From: Casuarius casuarius
Lineage: Eukaryota; Chordata; Aves; Casuariiformes; Casuariidae
Length of the DNA stretch: 64,000 nt
Direction of reading: 5' to 3'
Assembly (NCBI GenBank): GCA_003342895.1
Contig: PTFA01000411.1
Location: 1 to 64,000, forward strand
The notes beneath the pieces are model-generated. The model saw only the letters and a list, made by a program, of their open reading frames with translations. It ran no database searches and was not told the origin of the DNA. This document shows, one piece after another, positions 22,201-36,500 of the stretch. Within the stretch, counting starts at the first letter, position 1; each line of letters starts with the position of its first letter. A program made the translations under genes and the position numbers.

Positions 22201-25200
22201 CTGTGCTTCTCGTAAATATGGCAGCAAAGTGTCAGTGAGGGCTGGTAGACAGCTTAGGTGGGAAGCCTATTCCATAGCCACAGTAATATTGTCTGAGATC
22301 CAGAAATGAGTTCATAATCATAAGACAGGACAGACTTGCAAAGACTTAAATTTCATATGCTTTGGAGAAGAACATTTACAATTATAAGCCTTCTACAACC
22401 TCATGAGGATTTGGAATCTGATAAGGAAAAAAAAAAGCCAACGGTTTTCATTCCAAATCTCAGAATAAAAGGCAAATACCTTTATGGAAAATTTATTCCA
22501 CCTATAACATGCTGTTATTATCAATTTAGTTCAGAAAACTTCCTGAAAATTAATGGACGTCACTGAAATGATTTTCTTACTGACTCGGTGTCTAGGGGAT
22601 TACCAGCCTGACAGAAGGAGGAAAAATATATATACACATACTTCTGGGTACAGAAATCATTTTCTTTTTATCATGTATAAACAAAAAGCAGTAATATTTT
22701 TTACTCCAGTAATTTATGAGCAAATATCTCCACTGACACAATAATTTTGCTGTTACCCAAACCAGGAATGATTGCGTTGTAGGGTTTTATTTGTGAAGTG
22801 TAAATTAGAATTTCATCACAAACCCGGAACATTCAGCAAGGCTGAATTATCATTACTTGAAATAGTATTCAAGGGCGGAGAAAAAAAAAAAAAAAAAAGA
22901 AACACAAGGGTCTAAATTAATGGGTCAACAGAAAAAAAAAGATTTTCAAGTATGGTTGGTTGGCATTTCAACATAACTAAATTAAATTAAAAATCAGCGC
23001 AAGAACGCATCTTTTTGTGCCGTGGAAGCCTTCTAAAATAAAACTATGAGAAGCAAGAATACAGCATGTTTCTGTGGGTTCTAAATGCTACGTCAGTGCA
23101 GCATGAAGTCCTGCACATGGCTTAAGGTGCTCGATTTTATATTCCAAGTTTAATCATGTAAAGAAATACACTGTTTCCTTATCTATATTTAAAATACACA
23201 GGCCCCAATCAAGATTGATTGAAAGAGATTATAATTTAAATAGACAAAATAAATAATAGGATTATTTACTAGCAAGGTTTTGAGATAGAGATTAGGTGTT
23301 TTTTCCCACACTGACACTGGAAAACTCTTCCAAATGTAGGACAGGAATCCAAGTGTCTTTAGCTCAGCCAGTGTATTAACCAGAAAATGAAGACATCAGA
23401 ATGCAGGTTTCTCTGTTTTGTGCCAGGAGCATTTTGGGTAGGCTTCTAGACTTAGATTCGACCGGCCTAACTTTACTCAGTAGATATCTACATCTGAACC
23501 AGTCTTCTCAGCTTTCCATTTTATCAACAGGGAGAAACAAGGTTTTTAGAGGATGATTCATCTGATCTATTGCAGACATCTACCTTAGCTAAATTGAATT
23601 GTCCAAGCAGTGACCCTGTCTCTCTGGGATTACAAAGGGAGGCCAGGGTGACCAAGTTGCATGAAGCTATTTACAGAAGAGGCATCTACATTTTATGAAT
23701 TTATTTTACTCTGTGTGTCAAAGATACGGAATGCCCCCAGTGAAGCAAGAAGCAGTAAAAAAAGTGGGAAGTGATAATTTGTTTCTACATTTTTTATTTA
23801 CACATGTGGCAGTGCAATATTAATAATGTAGAGCATAATGCAGAGCATGAATTTTGCTTGCGTAAATTTCCTCCCATTTCTTCAGCTAAAGAATCTTTGT
23901 AGTCCATAAAAAAGCACGAAAATGTGCTTTGGGAATCAAATAAAGTCAAGATGCAGGCTGGCCTTTTGTTTCTATTCTGCAAAGAAATTGAATTTACTCT
24001 ACATAAAAAGGACTAAGACTAAATGCAATTTCTTTGCATGGATTTGAGAAAGATGCTTATTCTCAGCAGAGATCCTGACTTTTTTTCTTGAAGAACAAAA
24101 AATAAACACGTTGACTACTATAAATTATTAACATATGACTTATTCCATAGGACTGATGGTATTAGTGGATTAATCAGAGATGAAATTACCTTCTCAAAGA
24201 GATTAAATAAAGGGAACAATGAAAACTATGTAAAGACTATGGGCTACCCTTTTCTAGTTTGTATTGAGAATAAGAATAGGACTGAACAAACACATGAAAT
24301 AGGAAGGAATTTGAAAATCAAGGTGAACTTGTAAAACTTGTAAAAACCAAAAATAATATAAAGAAAGATATAAAACCTGGGGAAAATATCTGCAGTATGT
24401 TACATGTCTATCTGTGTCTGTTATTAGCTGGCAAGTCTTCAGTTATGTCCATTATCAGTTACAAATCCCTCAGGATAGAGCACTTTTATTAATCTTCTCG
24501 TTACTCTTGTATCTTTTTTACTGTATTTCCTTAATCCTATATTTCTTTTTACATACCTTTGAGAATATTTGTGGGTTCACCAACTATGTTTCTCTGATAG
24601 AAAATTAAGGTGAAGCCATTGCCTGCATGGTAACAGGCCTCTGAAATCTGTACAGGAACACAGATGGTGTTTTAATGTTTAAAGTGTGGTATCACCCTAT
24701 GTTTTTCCAACTGAAATGTTCAGCTATGTCTAGAAGAGACCATCTATGGTCTCTTTAACTACATTAGAGCCCCATGTAAAACAGAAGTAACACTTTTTTT
24801 TTAAGCTCAATTCATTTTCACATATATAGCTTCATCATTACCAGTCATTGGCTACACCTATCTAAACAGGAAACAACAAGCTGTTCACACAAAATGTGCT
24901 AAAACAGATGCATTCCAGAGTGAGGATGCACAGGTCATTACAACATGGCAATGTTGCATTGCATCATGGCATGCCCCACATGGGCATAGCTCAGTCCCTT
25001 CTCTTCCTGTTGTGTCATTGAGAAATGCTCATGGTAAAAGTGGAAACATTAAAAAAAGCAGATATTTAAGATGTCATGGAAATCAACAGAAAACATGATT
25101 ATTAATCATTTAAATAACTCACCTAATTCATAAGGTTAAAAGCAGAAAGTACATTCACTAATAGCAATGCCTAGAGCTGTTGAAGTGTTAGATATCAAAG

Positions 25201-25428
25201 ATTGCAAGACAATGTTTACGGCTGAGTTTCAGTTGCCAGGCAAAATGCAACTGTGTCCAACAGCGTTGAACATTTGGGAGACAAAGCCTTCTCGCAAGCT
25301 GGTTGTGTCTATGAAAGGGTCTCCTGAGAGACAGAAGAGCCATCATGAAACACCCTACCACTCCTATCAGTGCAAGAGTCACTCCCTGACACGTCTCCCC
25401 AAGGAACAGACCTGGATGTGAGAGAGTC
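22201..25428. other. AT-rich unique region, no gene seen
   Basis: No exon, RNA or clear transposon. An A-run of 18 lies near 22881-22898. The frames near 22336-22744 and 25167-25421 lack any recognisable domain. Confidence 0.5.
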
Positions 25429-25446
25429 CACCTCTGGTCAGAGGTG
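25429..25446. repeat. 18-bp hairpin palindrome
   Basis: CACCTCTG and CAGAGGTG are perfect reverse complements around a central GT. It is short enough to arise by chance in 64 kb. Confidence 0.85.
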
Positions 25447-27720
25447 ATCTAAGGAGGGGAGAAAAATCCTAGCTGGATAAAAGTCAATGGCTTTGGGGTT
25501 GTCTTCATTACCAGCTTTTAAAATTGTCAGTAATTTTTTACAGATCTCAAAGATTTAATGAAGAGTCAGCATTTCCTCAGAAATACCTTAAATACAACAG
25601 CCATTTTACGATGAAGCGTTTTGACATTTTTTTCATCTACTTTTGCCATGTTGCTTAATGTGTTCCTGAAAAGTGTTTAGTATCACTTCACTGAGGATGG
25701 CATAAGATCTGAATAGAGTAAAATATGCATTACTTTACCACCTCTGGAGTCCCAGATTCAGGCCCTAATGGGAATTCTGCTAAAAAGAAGTACAATATTT
25801 GACAACAATGGTATTTCAGGTCACGATTAAATGACTTATTTAGCTGACCTATTCAATATGCTCTCTACTCTCTGTTCCATATTTTTCATAACGCTGAAAT
25901 CTTGCAGTTAAGGATTTTATCAGACTAGTGCAATGCACAATGTCAGAGCAAAACAAAATACGACTGTGTCATAGATTACCATCCCTCAAATGGAGACCCA
26001 AAGCAGCCTTTTTCTCCTTTTTTCTTGTGAGGTTTGGAATGACTAAAATCCAAGTCATTAGCATTCAGGTTGTTTATGACATTACAAAATGATGAAAGTA
26101 GTTTGAAATGAGAAGTAGCTTAAAGTGTGAGACATTTTGTGAAATTACGCATCTGTTTCTTCACTGGAAAATTTGTATGCCAGCCAAGGCATAGCAAGGC
26201 AGAGAGATTGCAATTGAATAATAGGAAATTTTATTACAATGTCCAGTTCAGAGTCTGAGTAATCCAAGGGAGGAATTTTTAGCTTTTTCCGTATACATAG
26301 AACATACTTTAAAATAAAAATAAACTCTAGAATCTCTATAAAAAGCTTTACATATTTTCTTAAGATAACTTGAATTTGTAAATTGACAGACCTTCGGAGG
26401 ATATTTAGAAAAGGCTCTAAATATCTAGTCTTATGACTATGTCAATAATCCAAGGATTGTTAAACTCACGAGACAAATATTTACCTAAGAGTCCATAACA
26501 GCTTAGTTAAACACAAAAATGTTGCCATACGAAATACATGAAATACCTAGTAAGAGATCCTAGCCACGATTTTGATGTGTTAAATACAGACTGCAGTCAG
26601 GGAGAACCATTTGTAAACCTCATGTAAAATGTTCTGCATTCAGACTGAAACAAATATTTAATTGCCAGGCTGATAATGATCCTAGTGTCACCTTCTGGGT
26701 CTTGGTTCAGAAATTGGTTTCCAATTCAGGAAAACATGCACATACTTAAGTGTCACAGGGGTGTATTCACATACCTAAAATTAGGCATGTGCTCAGTTAA
26801 TGAACTCAAATACATTCTCAGAGGCTAAAGACCAAAGCATGTTTTGCAGATTAAATTCAAAATTGAGTAGTCACACTGGTTTTATTAAATTTGACCAATG
26901 GTTTTTTTGTTCATCTTGTTTACGTTACTGTATACAATTACCTTGTTTAACATACATTTTGAGTAGCTTGTTCATAGTCATTTATGCCTCATGAAAATGC
27001 TAATTTTGTAGCTACTCTACCTATCTGAACCTGGAAAAATACATAGATAGATGCGTTAAAATACATAAAAGAGAAGCAGTCTTTAAAGCAGGCTCTTAGG
27101 ACAAGTGAAGGTATATAGTGAATTCCACAGTGTTACTGAAGACTTCTATTTTTCTATCAAAAGTCCAAAGGATGGGTGATAAAAATAAATTTACTACACC
27201 CATTTGGAAAAGGGACTGGAAGGTTCATAGAGATGAAGTGAAATTCAACTTTGATCAGGAAAGACTGAAAGACACTGATGCATTTTGTGTGTTCAGTAGC
27301 AGGGGGAAAATAAAAGGCTGAATTCAGTGATGTTCCCAACATGAAGGTGCAGTGACAACCAGTGCAGCGTGGGTGACAGTAAATAAAATAAAAAAGGAAA
27401 CCACATTATTCAGTCACCTCAACTAAGGAAGGAAGTCACTGATAACTAGACTCACATCCTTAAAGAAGCACTATATCCTGTGAGGCAAATTCAGCATGCT
27501 GGCATGCCTTTACATAGACCTCTACCAAAAGGATTTCAAGGTCATTATGTTCAAAATAGGAATGACTAATAGTACAAATACCACATCCAGTAATGAAAGT
27601 TCACTTTGCTGAGTTGGCTATTTCCTCAACATTGACTGAGGGAGTTTGCCTCCAAGACTGGGATTCACAGTGGCTGAGATGGTGAGTGCTGGAACATTGA
27701 AAACAGACAAGAAACACCAG
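25447..27720. other. AT-rich unique region, no gene seen
   Basis: No recognisable gene, RNA or transposon. Frames near 26800-26994 and 27118-27342 have no family features. Confidence 0.5.
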
Positions 27721-27740
27721 GATGCGGCTACAGCCGCATC
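27721..27740. repeat. 20-bp near-perfect CpG-containing palindrome
   Basis: GATGCGGCT and AGCCGCATC are exact reverse complements with two bases (AC) between them. It contains two CpGs in a CpG-poor neighbourhood. Confidence 0.85.
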
Positions 27741-29490
27741 TCCTGTGTAGTTCAGGCACCCATGGGAGCTGAGAATCAAAGCCTGAAACTACTGCTGGTG
27801 CTTTGGGATATCAGGCACAAGCAGGGTGCTCTTGAAGAGGGGTAAAATGTGGTTGTCATGTTCCTGCTCCTTGGACCACTTTAAGTTGTAGATAATTATT
27901 TTTCTGCAGAAAGATGCATAAACAGAGCAAACTCCACCTTTCTGCATACCCAGCCACTAAGCTACAGCTCAGACTTCCTCCTACCTATCTCCTTTCCAGC
28001 TTCACCTATGTATCTTGCACAGTAGCCCAAATTTAGCAGGAAGCATAGGGCATTTTTAGTTCCTTGTAGCCTGCTGGCCTGGATACTCATGTGAAATGTC
28101 AGAGGTGTGGTCTCATCTCATGTTGTTCTGAGGTAGATGACTGCTGTACGTACTAGAAGGAAAGGTCTATCACCACTATTTTTATTGTATGCATTGTAGT
28201 TCAAGTGAGTTAAGATGAGTCTAAACATTTAACTGGACTCTTCAGAAACCCAGGCACATGGATACCCCCCCTTACCTACAGCATTCTTGGAAGTTTGTTT
28301 GGGCATGAGGAAGCTATAGCAGACTGGTTTTGCATTTATGTTCACATATGATGACACTATCCTAACTATTCATCCCTGAGGATTGACAGCTAGAGGCTGG
28401 GAACCACAATCCCATCAGCAAATCAGTTATACACCTTTCTCCATGTCAGTCTTGCAGAAAAGGCAACGAATGCACCTTTGCTTCACCCAAGCACAGGGAT
28501 ACTCAGCTATTCCGTGGACAGCAGCCCAAGAAACATTGAGAATGGCTCCATAGAAATTTTGTGAAAGCAAAAACCATTTCTCTTTAATGATATAGGGTGG
28601 ATGCTGTGCTTCAAATTTTGGTAGGATTTTGAATCATTTGGCTTGTGAGGGCAGTGTGTAGCTGCTTTTAAGCTGAAGTTCAGTTTGTAACTTAAAAGTG
28701 TTATGAAGTAATCGCTTGCAACAGTGAGGGTTTAGTCTCAGTTCTGGTGTTCCTATGTCCATTTTATGCGAAACGGTTAAAAATTCAGGACAGAGTATCA
28801 GCATGTTCCAGTCTCCCACATTGCTATCATCTTCAACGGGTGAAATACAGGGGAAAAAAATACAACTCTATGCCTCTTTTGCAGAGGTATCATACTGAGT
28901 ACTCGCGTACCGCAGCATCACCCCAGGAATGTCAAAACAGTTCTGTAAAAATTGGAAGGAAGTTACCCAGAAATTTTCCATTTTCCATACTCATTATTTA
29001 TCCCTAGCTGAAGAAGGGATTCAGAGCATGCCACTTCCTGTATTCATTACAATCTTTGACATAAGACATATCCACTGGAATATGAATGTTGTGTCAAAAG
29101 TGTGGAAAAAAAAGTCATGAACTCTAATTTTTTGCCCTTTGTCAGCCTTCCCTCTTTTTAATGGCTTGCCAGGCCCACCAATGGCAACTGGCCTCACCAA
29201 CCAGTAGGGTAGTAGTAACACCAACAGCCATGAACAAATCACCCTATAGAAAAGCTTAGAGGGGAGAACTAGAGGGTGCTTTTCGCAGCCTCAGCATTAA
29301 CATTCCCCTGTTTCACAGTCATAACAAGGATAGTAAGTGGAATTGGCATGACATAAATATGTTCTTTTTAGAATGACAGAAATGTGAATGAGAAATGGTG
29401 CAAAAAGTCCTCCCCCATTCTTGTCATCTCAACATGGTAACCTCTGTTTTCGCCTGAAGTACTTTACCGCTCTGTGAAATATTCAGAACG
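27741..29490. other. AT-rich unique region, no gene seen
   Basis: Nothing recognised. Short frames at 28634-29242 overlap on opposite strands and have no domain. A C-run (about seven) lies near 28265. Confidence 0.45.
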
Positions 29491-29592
29491 CCTTTCCTTT
29501 TCCCTTTCCTTTTCCCTTTTCCCTTTCTCTTTCCTTTTCCCTATCCCTTCTTCCCCTTTCCTCTTCTCTTCTCTCTTCTTTTTTTCTTCTTC
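29491..29592. repeat. 102-bp polypyrimidine tract, (TTTCCC)n-like
   Basis: All but one base (A at 29543) are C or T, built from CCTTTT, CCCTTT and CTTCT units. Opposite-strand frames across it encode runs of Lys/Glu/Arg or Phe/Ser/Leu and are low-complexity artefacts. Purine-pyrimidine tracts of this length can form triplex DNA; whether this one does is inferred. Confidence 0.9.
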
Positions 29593-32248
29593 ACAAAGGG
29601 ACAAAGGGAGACCTGTAATACTTAGATTTCTAAGCTTTTCCATTTCCACTTACCAAATTACTTGAATGCGCCTGATCCCATTTTGATGTGGTATTGAATA
29701 GAATGATACCAAGAAAAGAAAAAAAGGAGAAAAAAAAAGAAAAAAAAGGCAAACATTATACAATAAAAACCTTAATAATGTAGTTATAAGTTTAAAAAGG
29801 GTTTGAAAGTCTGGTGCTTTGTCTTTCCCGTTTCACATGGTCCTGTTGCTAAAAAAATCTCCCTGAGGTTCCTGCTGCATCTATCCTATAAATGATTCTC
29901 TTTGATCAGAATCCAGTGCAAGTAGGGCTTTTTTTTTCAGTCTTACAGAGGCAATGATACCATATCACAGCACTGAAACTCTTGACAGCTCAGTAGGGGT
30001 GAGAAGAAGAAGAAGTAGGATTATCTAAAAAAGAGAGAAAAAAGAGGAAGCAATTCAAAGTCAGGCCAAAGATGACAGGAGAATCAGGGTAGCAGCTGTA
30101 CAAAATCGTACTTGATCTCTGCCAGAGATGTGGTATGTAGGGGTGAATGACAACTTCTAATTAAAATTGTGACTGATTACCATGTAAGAAATGACACAAT
30201 TTGTTGAAGACCTGGAGTTGAAGATGAATCACTTTTATTTGCAGAAAATGCTAATTTAAAGTTATGCATTTTTAGAGGAACATCTGTGGCATATTTTTGA
30301 TAAAATTCACTGCATAATTAAATCCCCCCCCCCTTTTTTTGACTAAAACTTTTAAATTGTCTTTTATCCAAGCACTGACTTTGCATTATAGAGAATAAGG
30401 AGGGAGAAATACTGAAAATGAAATTTGGAAGAGACCCTAATTGTACTTCAACAGCTCTCATGAAATTCCAAGAATGAAGCAGTTTTAAAATATGGTATCT
30501 GCTTTAGTTTAATAAATTCACAGGTCTGCATCAAGAGATTCAGGATATTATTTTTCAGAGTTGTTGGTTTGTTTACTTGTCATATATGCATGTGAACTGC
30601 ATTCATATCCCTTTTTAAAGGGACACATGAATATAGGTATTATTCAAACACATGTTGCTGACTCACTTGAAAGCACATTTTGAATTTGGATTCACATTGA
30701 GATTAGGCAGCTTCTGTGCTGTTTTCTCTTGAGAGCTGTCTCAATCATTGTCCAAGTTGATATTTTTCAATACAGAAAGCCAAATCATTGTCGCCTTCTA
30801 CTGGTTGCTTCATATTTCTCAGGCAACACAAAGCCCTGGGGAAACTACCTGATGGAGATGTCAGGGGGTTTTTTAGCATGGAGAAATCTTTGAGCTGCCA
30901 GATGCCGGTTTGTCACCCATTCCCAAAGTTCTTCACATATGGGAATTTACAGGATCAGCAAGGAAAGGGTGGGACTGTTTTGGTATTGCCATGGTCTTCC
31001 TGGAACTCTGCTTGGGCATAACCTGGGACAGTGATAGTTGCCTTGGACCAAAACCACATCAAGAACCACACTAATGGTTACACAGTGTGGGTGGTCACTA
31101 CATGCTGGGCTAACCCAAGCCTCTGTAGACTTTTTTTGGTATTGACACAGTCCTTAAGCCCTGGCTGATACCAGGATGATATAGAAGATAAATTTAATTC
31201 TCTTCACTTCATCCTTCCCACTACAGTTGATTAGCCAGGCTTCCTGTGTTGCTCTGTGATTCTAAGAAACTCCCAACCTGTCATATGAAATCTATGCTAG
31301 TTAGGATATATACAAGCAGGAAGTAAAGATGAAGTCTAATTTTAGAATAGATATTGGTTACATACAGAGCAATGCATGATCAGTTTGAATCTTACTCTTA
31401 TTACTCCATGTCAGAAGAAAGCTTTCCTTGAATTTCGGTGAGATCTGGATGATGGTTTCTTTCACTGTTTCACTGGACAACTCCATTAATTACTTTGACC
31501 CTTTAGCTAGATAAATATAATACAGCAGGAAAATGAATATCTGAATTGGAGATGAAGTGGCATATACAATTAGGGGTGACAGATCAGCTTCTTGTAGACT
31601 TCATAAGGATGCAGATATTGAGTTGAAGAAGAAACTAATTCTTTAACAGATTTTTTGTTGTCGTTTATTCTGGAGGATTGACTGGATCCTCTGATAAAAA
31701 CAATCAGCATGTGTGCGTCAATGGTGTTTTTAGATTGCAAACATCTAAAATGCAGTACATAATAGTTATAGTTCAATTAGTACCCTAAAACTACATCACA
31801 TAGATAGATATTTTTTGAACACCTTTATTTTCTGGCTTGCTCCAGAATTCACTTGACTTTTTACACTTAAAGAGTAAATCTGGCTTCTGAGATGTTAATT
31901 TTAAATATTCACACTTTCACACTATCCAGAATTATTATATAGCTCCAGGCTATTGCTAGCTGATCTTAGTTTTAAATAAGTGGGAGTGGGGAACAAAGTT
32001 CTTGCATGTTTATGTATGTCATTGTTTATGTCTACAGCTAGCTTTACAGAATGGAAAGTGAAACTGTGTGCATTTTTCTCAACTCTTTTATAATTTTTTC
32101 TTATGCAAACCACATTTAGAGAACATGTATGCAACTGTCAAAGTCGAATTTTAAATCTACGTTCCTGATTTTTTTCTGAAATCACGTATCATTTTTATAA
32201 GTTACACATCTGCAAACACCAATTCTCCCTATGAGAATAAGGAAGCAG
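29593..32248. other. AT-rich unique region, no gene seen
   Basis: Purine runs at about 29712-29748 (A/G-rich) and a C-run followed by a T-run near 30325-30341. No exon or transposon is recognised. Confidence 0.5.
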
Positions 32249-33524
32249 AGAATCATGGAATAGTCAGAGTTGGAAGGGATGGCGGGAGATGGTCCAAGCC
32301 ACCTGCTCCAGCAGGATCACCTAGAGCAGATTGCCTGGGACCATGATCAGTCAGATTTTGAATGTCTCCAAGGATGGAGACTCCACAAACTCTCTGGGCA
32401 ACCTGTTCCAGTGTTCAACCACTCTCACAGTAAATAAGTGTTTTCTTGTGTTCAAGTGGAATTTCCTTTGTGTTAATTTGTGCCCATTGCCTCTCATCCT
32501 GTCACTGGGCACCCGTCACTGAAGAGAGTCTGGGCCCATCCTCTTTACACCCTCCCTGGAGATATTTATACACATTGATAACATCCCTCTTCAGTCCTCT
32601 TTTCCAGGCTGAACAGGCCCAACTCTCTCAGCCTTTTCTCATATGTCAGATGCTCCAGTCCCTTAATCATCTTGGTAGCACTTCACTGGGCTTGCTCCAG
32701 TAGCTCCATATCTCTCTTATACTGGGGAGCCCAGAACAGTACTCCAGATGTGATCTTATCAGGGCTGAGTAAAGGATCACCTCCGTTGACCTGCTGGCAA
32801 TGCTCTTCTTAATGCGATCCAGGATACCATTGGCCTTCTTGGCCACAAGGGCACATTGCTGGCTCATGGTTAACTTGTCCGCCAGGACTCTACGTCCTTC
32901 TCTTCAGAGCTGCTTTCCAGCAGGTCAGCCTCCAGCCTGTATTGGTACATGGGGTTATTCCTCCCCAGGTGAAGGACCGTGCACTTGCCTTTATTGAACT
33001 TCATGAGGGTCCCCTCTGCCCATCTCTCCAGCCTGTTGAGGGCCCTCTGAATGGCAGCACAACCCTCTGGTGTATCGGCCACTCCTCCCAGTTTGGTATC
33101 ATAAGCAAACTTGCTGAGGGTGCACTCTATCCCTTCATCCAGGTCATTGATGAAGAAGTTGACCAGTATTGACACCTGGGGGACACCGCTAGCTACAGGC
33201 CTCCAACTAGACTCTGTACCACTGTTCACAACCCTCTGAGCTCTGCCATTCAGCCAGTTTTCAATCCACCTCACTGTCTGCTCATCTAGCCCACACTTCC
33301 TGAGTTTGCCTATGAGGATGTGATGGGAGACAGTGTTGAAAGCCTTACTGAAATCAAAGTAGACAAAATCCACTGCTCTCCCCTCATCTACCAACCCATC
33401 ATCTCATCATAGAAGGCTATCAGGCTGGTTAAACTTCATTTTCCCTTTGTGAATCCATGCTGACTATTCTCAATCACATTCTTGTCCTTTTTGTGCCTGG
33501 AAATGGTGTCCAGGATTAGATGCT
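32249..33524 (-). mobile_element. 5'-truncated CR1 LINE
   Basis: Read on the minus strand, the element enters inside the reverse transcriptase and ends in a CR1 3' end with about one and a half copies of the terminal ATTCYATG repeat (ATTCCATGATTCT, about 32249-32261). The 3' UTR occupies about 32249-32336 and includes GGTGGCTTGGACCATCTCCC. The 5' end is truncated near 33524, the usual outcome of incomplete target-primed reverse transcription. I see no clear target duplication. CR1 is the dominant LINE of birds and is common in turtles and crocodilians. Confidence 0.93.
32337..33524 (-). pseudogene. CR1 ORF2 reverse transcriptase, C-terminal part, broken
   Basis: ORF2 of CR1 encodes an endonuclease-reverse transcriptase. 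On the minus strand the fragment starts with a HGFTKGK-type segment (near 33450) and LIAFYDEM. It then has a 174-codon open stretch (33394 down to 32870) with [14 protein letters not shown] and ASGVPQ, then FAYDTKLGG where active CR1 has FADDTKLGG. The first catalytic Asp of the active-site pair is Tyr (codon 33101-33103). A frameshift near 32870-32895 moves the C-terminal part ([15 protein letters not shown]..., [12 protein letters not shown]) to another frame. Further shifts follow, down to a [20 protein letters not shown] segment. It is inactive. Confidence 0.9.
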
Positions 33525-36500
33525 CCACACAAGATGAAAGTAAAATTAACTGGCAAATATGAATGTACATCACTGCCTTCTGCCCTGTGCTTATTTTAGG
33601 GAGCATGGCCTTATAGCAGCTAAAGCAATGTCTTTTCTATGTTGACAAAGTTCAGAGCTATCACAACAAGAGGTCTGTTCTCACTTCGTGAAGAAGATCC
33701 ATATTGTCATGATGCTGCAGCAAATTACAGGAAAGAAAAAAACAGCTTAGAAAAGTGCCCAAAATGATATACAGATTCTGTCAGAAAAGAAATGGGAATT
33801 TTCTTATATATACATTAAAATATTGGTGGCTTCCACTACAATCACCAGTGGAAAATGAGCAAAATAAGTTTGGGAATCCCTGGAGTATAGAAGCGAATCA
33901 CAAAATCCATTCCTTACTTATAGGGACAACCAAGGCATGAGTTCATCCTAGAATCCTTGGCATATAATCTCATTTTATAATTCCTCTTGACAGGACCTGT
34001 GCTTTGGATAGAGATCAAATAACATTTATTATACCCATTTGTTGTTGTGCTAACACTGATCTGGATTTTTCTCATTATATTTAGGTACCTAGCTAAGGTG
34101 ACTGGACTAAGATCTAGATCTTCATTGGTTCTGTCTTCCAGAAGCCCATTCAGGCCTTAGATAGGGTTAATCACATCCTGGAAATGCTCCTCTCTCTTCT
34201 TCATTTAATCTCTTGGTTCCTTAGGTGCTAGAAAATAGCTTTTGAACCATTTTAATTAGTAGTAAAATATTTTCTTACTTTCCGCTTACACATTGGCGTA
34301 TTTAGAAACAAGAAAATTAATTTGGTCCTTATTAACTTTCAGTTTTATTTTGCTGGAATAAATCAAATTCTTCCTATTTCCTTCATATATAGACTGATAA
34401 CCGAGTGGCATTTTCTGCACCCATTTCAGCTTGAGTTGCTGGATGACTAGAAGAATATACAGTCTTGCAGATTAGTATTCACCGGGGCCTTGTATAATAG
34501 TATTAATACCTTCCAGTCTCCCTGTATCTACATCTTTATAATAGCAATGCCTTGCTGGTTTTGGACTTGTTATGAGATAGAATTATTTTGGAGTTATGGA
34601 ATGTCTACAGGAATCTCTTTTATGCAGCATATAAAATAGACCTAAGTTCACTACAAATTTGAAAGTGCCTGTGTTTATGATTTTACGACTTTCAAATATT
34701 GGCTGATTTTTACTTTGAATGTATAAAAGCCAAACTGTAAGTAAAACCTACAGAGGAGACGAGACAAAAATGCTTTGTATACTTAACTGACAGCTCTGAA
34801 AATTCAACCTGAAATCCAACGGCAAAGTTGAGTTATACCCTTTTTAAAATCTCATCACCCATACAGAAGTTTTTGTAGACCAGTTATGATACCAGAAAAA
34901 CCTCAAGTACTCCCTACTTTTCAGTAAGTTTATACAGGTGCCATTGGTCCTGCATTTTTAATTTTGCCAAGAATTTCTGGTAGTAGCACTGATAGTGCAC
35001 ATAAATAAGGGCTTACCAGTCCATCATTCTGTTTAATGTATGGGGTCTTGTATTACTCTCTTCATCACAATACTTCACTAGAGCTGTTATGGTGGCGTTG
35101 TCAGAAGTAGAAAGCAGAGAAAGCATCATTTCCCATCAGCCTCAGCAGATATGATTCTGAACTCTCATGAGGACAAAATCTACTCAGTACAGTGGTGTAA
35201 TTTCTAGAGAAGAGCTGCTCTTTAAAGAGGACATGCTGTTTTGCTTATTGTTTAGCATTAGTCTTGTATAAATGCTTTAAAACTTCAATCAAACATCAAA
35301 AGGCATCACTGTGGAAAAATGACATTTAAAAATAATATGTGGATATGTTTCTGGATAAATATTGAAGAGATTATTTTAAAAAGGATAATATTCTCTAAAA
35401 GCTGTAAAATACTCACTCTTCCAAGCATTATCCACTTCTTTTAGGCTTTCCCTGTATCATACATTTAAATAAAATATGTAAAGCTGACATCTTATGTCAT
35501 CTCTCTATAAAATAGGGCAAACTCATAAACCAGTCTGAATGAAGATGATAACAATATAGAGCTTTGGTTCGGAGAGTGCATATTCGCAAATCCAAGTGCC
35601 TTTTGAAGTTCAAAAGCTTATACTTGTCTCAGCCTTCTTCTGCCCACTCAGGACAGAGGTCTCTGCTCAGATCTACAGAAATATGAGCTGATAGGAAATG
35701 CAGTTATGATAGCTACCATTTTCGACAACGTAGCAAGGAGCTGCTGTAGATTGCTTGTGCAAAGGTGTTGTCTTGTGCAAGGTGAGCAGTAGAGTAGAGC
35801 CAAACTCTGTTTTGTCCTGTTGCATCAGGTCCTCTCCAGACCAGAGACAGAAGACAACTCATGAGACACATTTTCCAATGAACAGTACCTTCATATGGGC
35901 AATGTTTTGTGCATCATTATCCTGTTACTGATTTTGATTTTGTACAATAGTGCCAGTCTATATCCCTTTTTTTCTAATTACTTCAGATTTTCCAAAAATA
36001 TTTTTCTGACTAGTCTCTCATTTTTCCTCTTTTATTTCCTGATGATAGAGAGGATCCTTGATGAGAGGAAGGATACAGCAAACTACACAGCCCACAGTCA
36101 GACTGGAAAACAAGGAATGTGAGATGGTGAAGGCCGATGACACAGCTGCATGAAATATGGATATCCGCAGAGGAAGCTACACATGAATTTATTACACAGA
36201 CATCACTCATACCAGACCATCTGATTAGCATGTCGGCTGACTCTAGCACTACTGCAGCAGAAGGAATAATCTCCAGAAAGGAATATGAATGGTTGGCCAT
36301 CTGTCAGTGCCCCTGTTAATGGCTGCGAGGATCCATTTTGATCATTAACATCTTGCAAGCATGTTAGAATCATGAACAAGGGAGAGTTTGGTATCCTCCC
36401 TGGACCAAGATGATGCTTTGCAGCTGAGCCAGTCCTGAAAGAGGCCCACCATGAGATGAGGTTGAGCAGTAGTTCTATATCCCAAACAACAATGAGATAA

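Noticed and set aside
29464..29665. Opposite-strand frames over the pyrimidine tract
   Set aside because: Low-complexity Lys/Glu or Phe/Ser runs produced by the tract.
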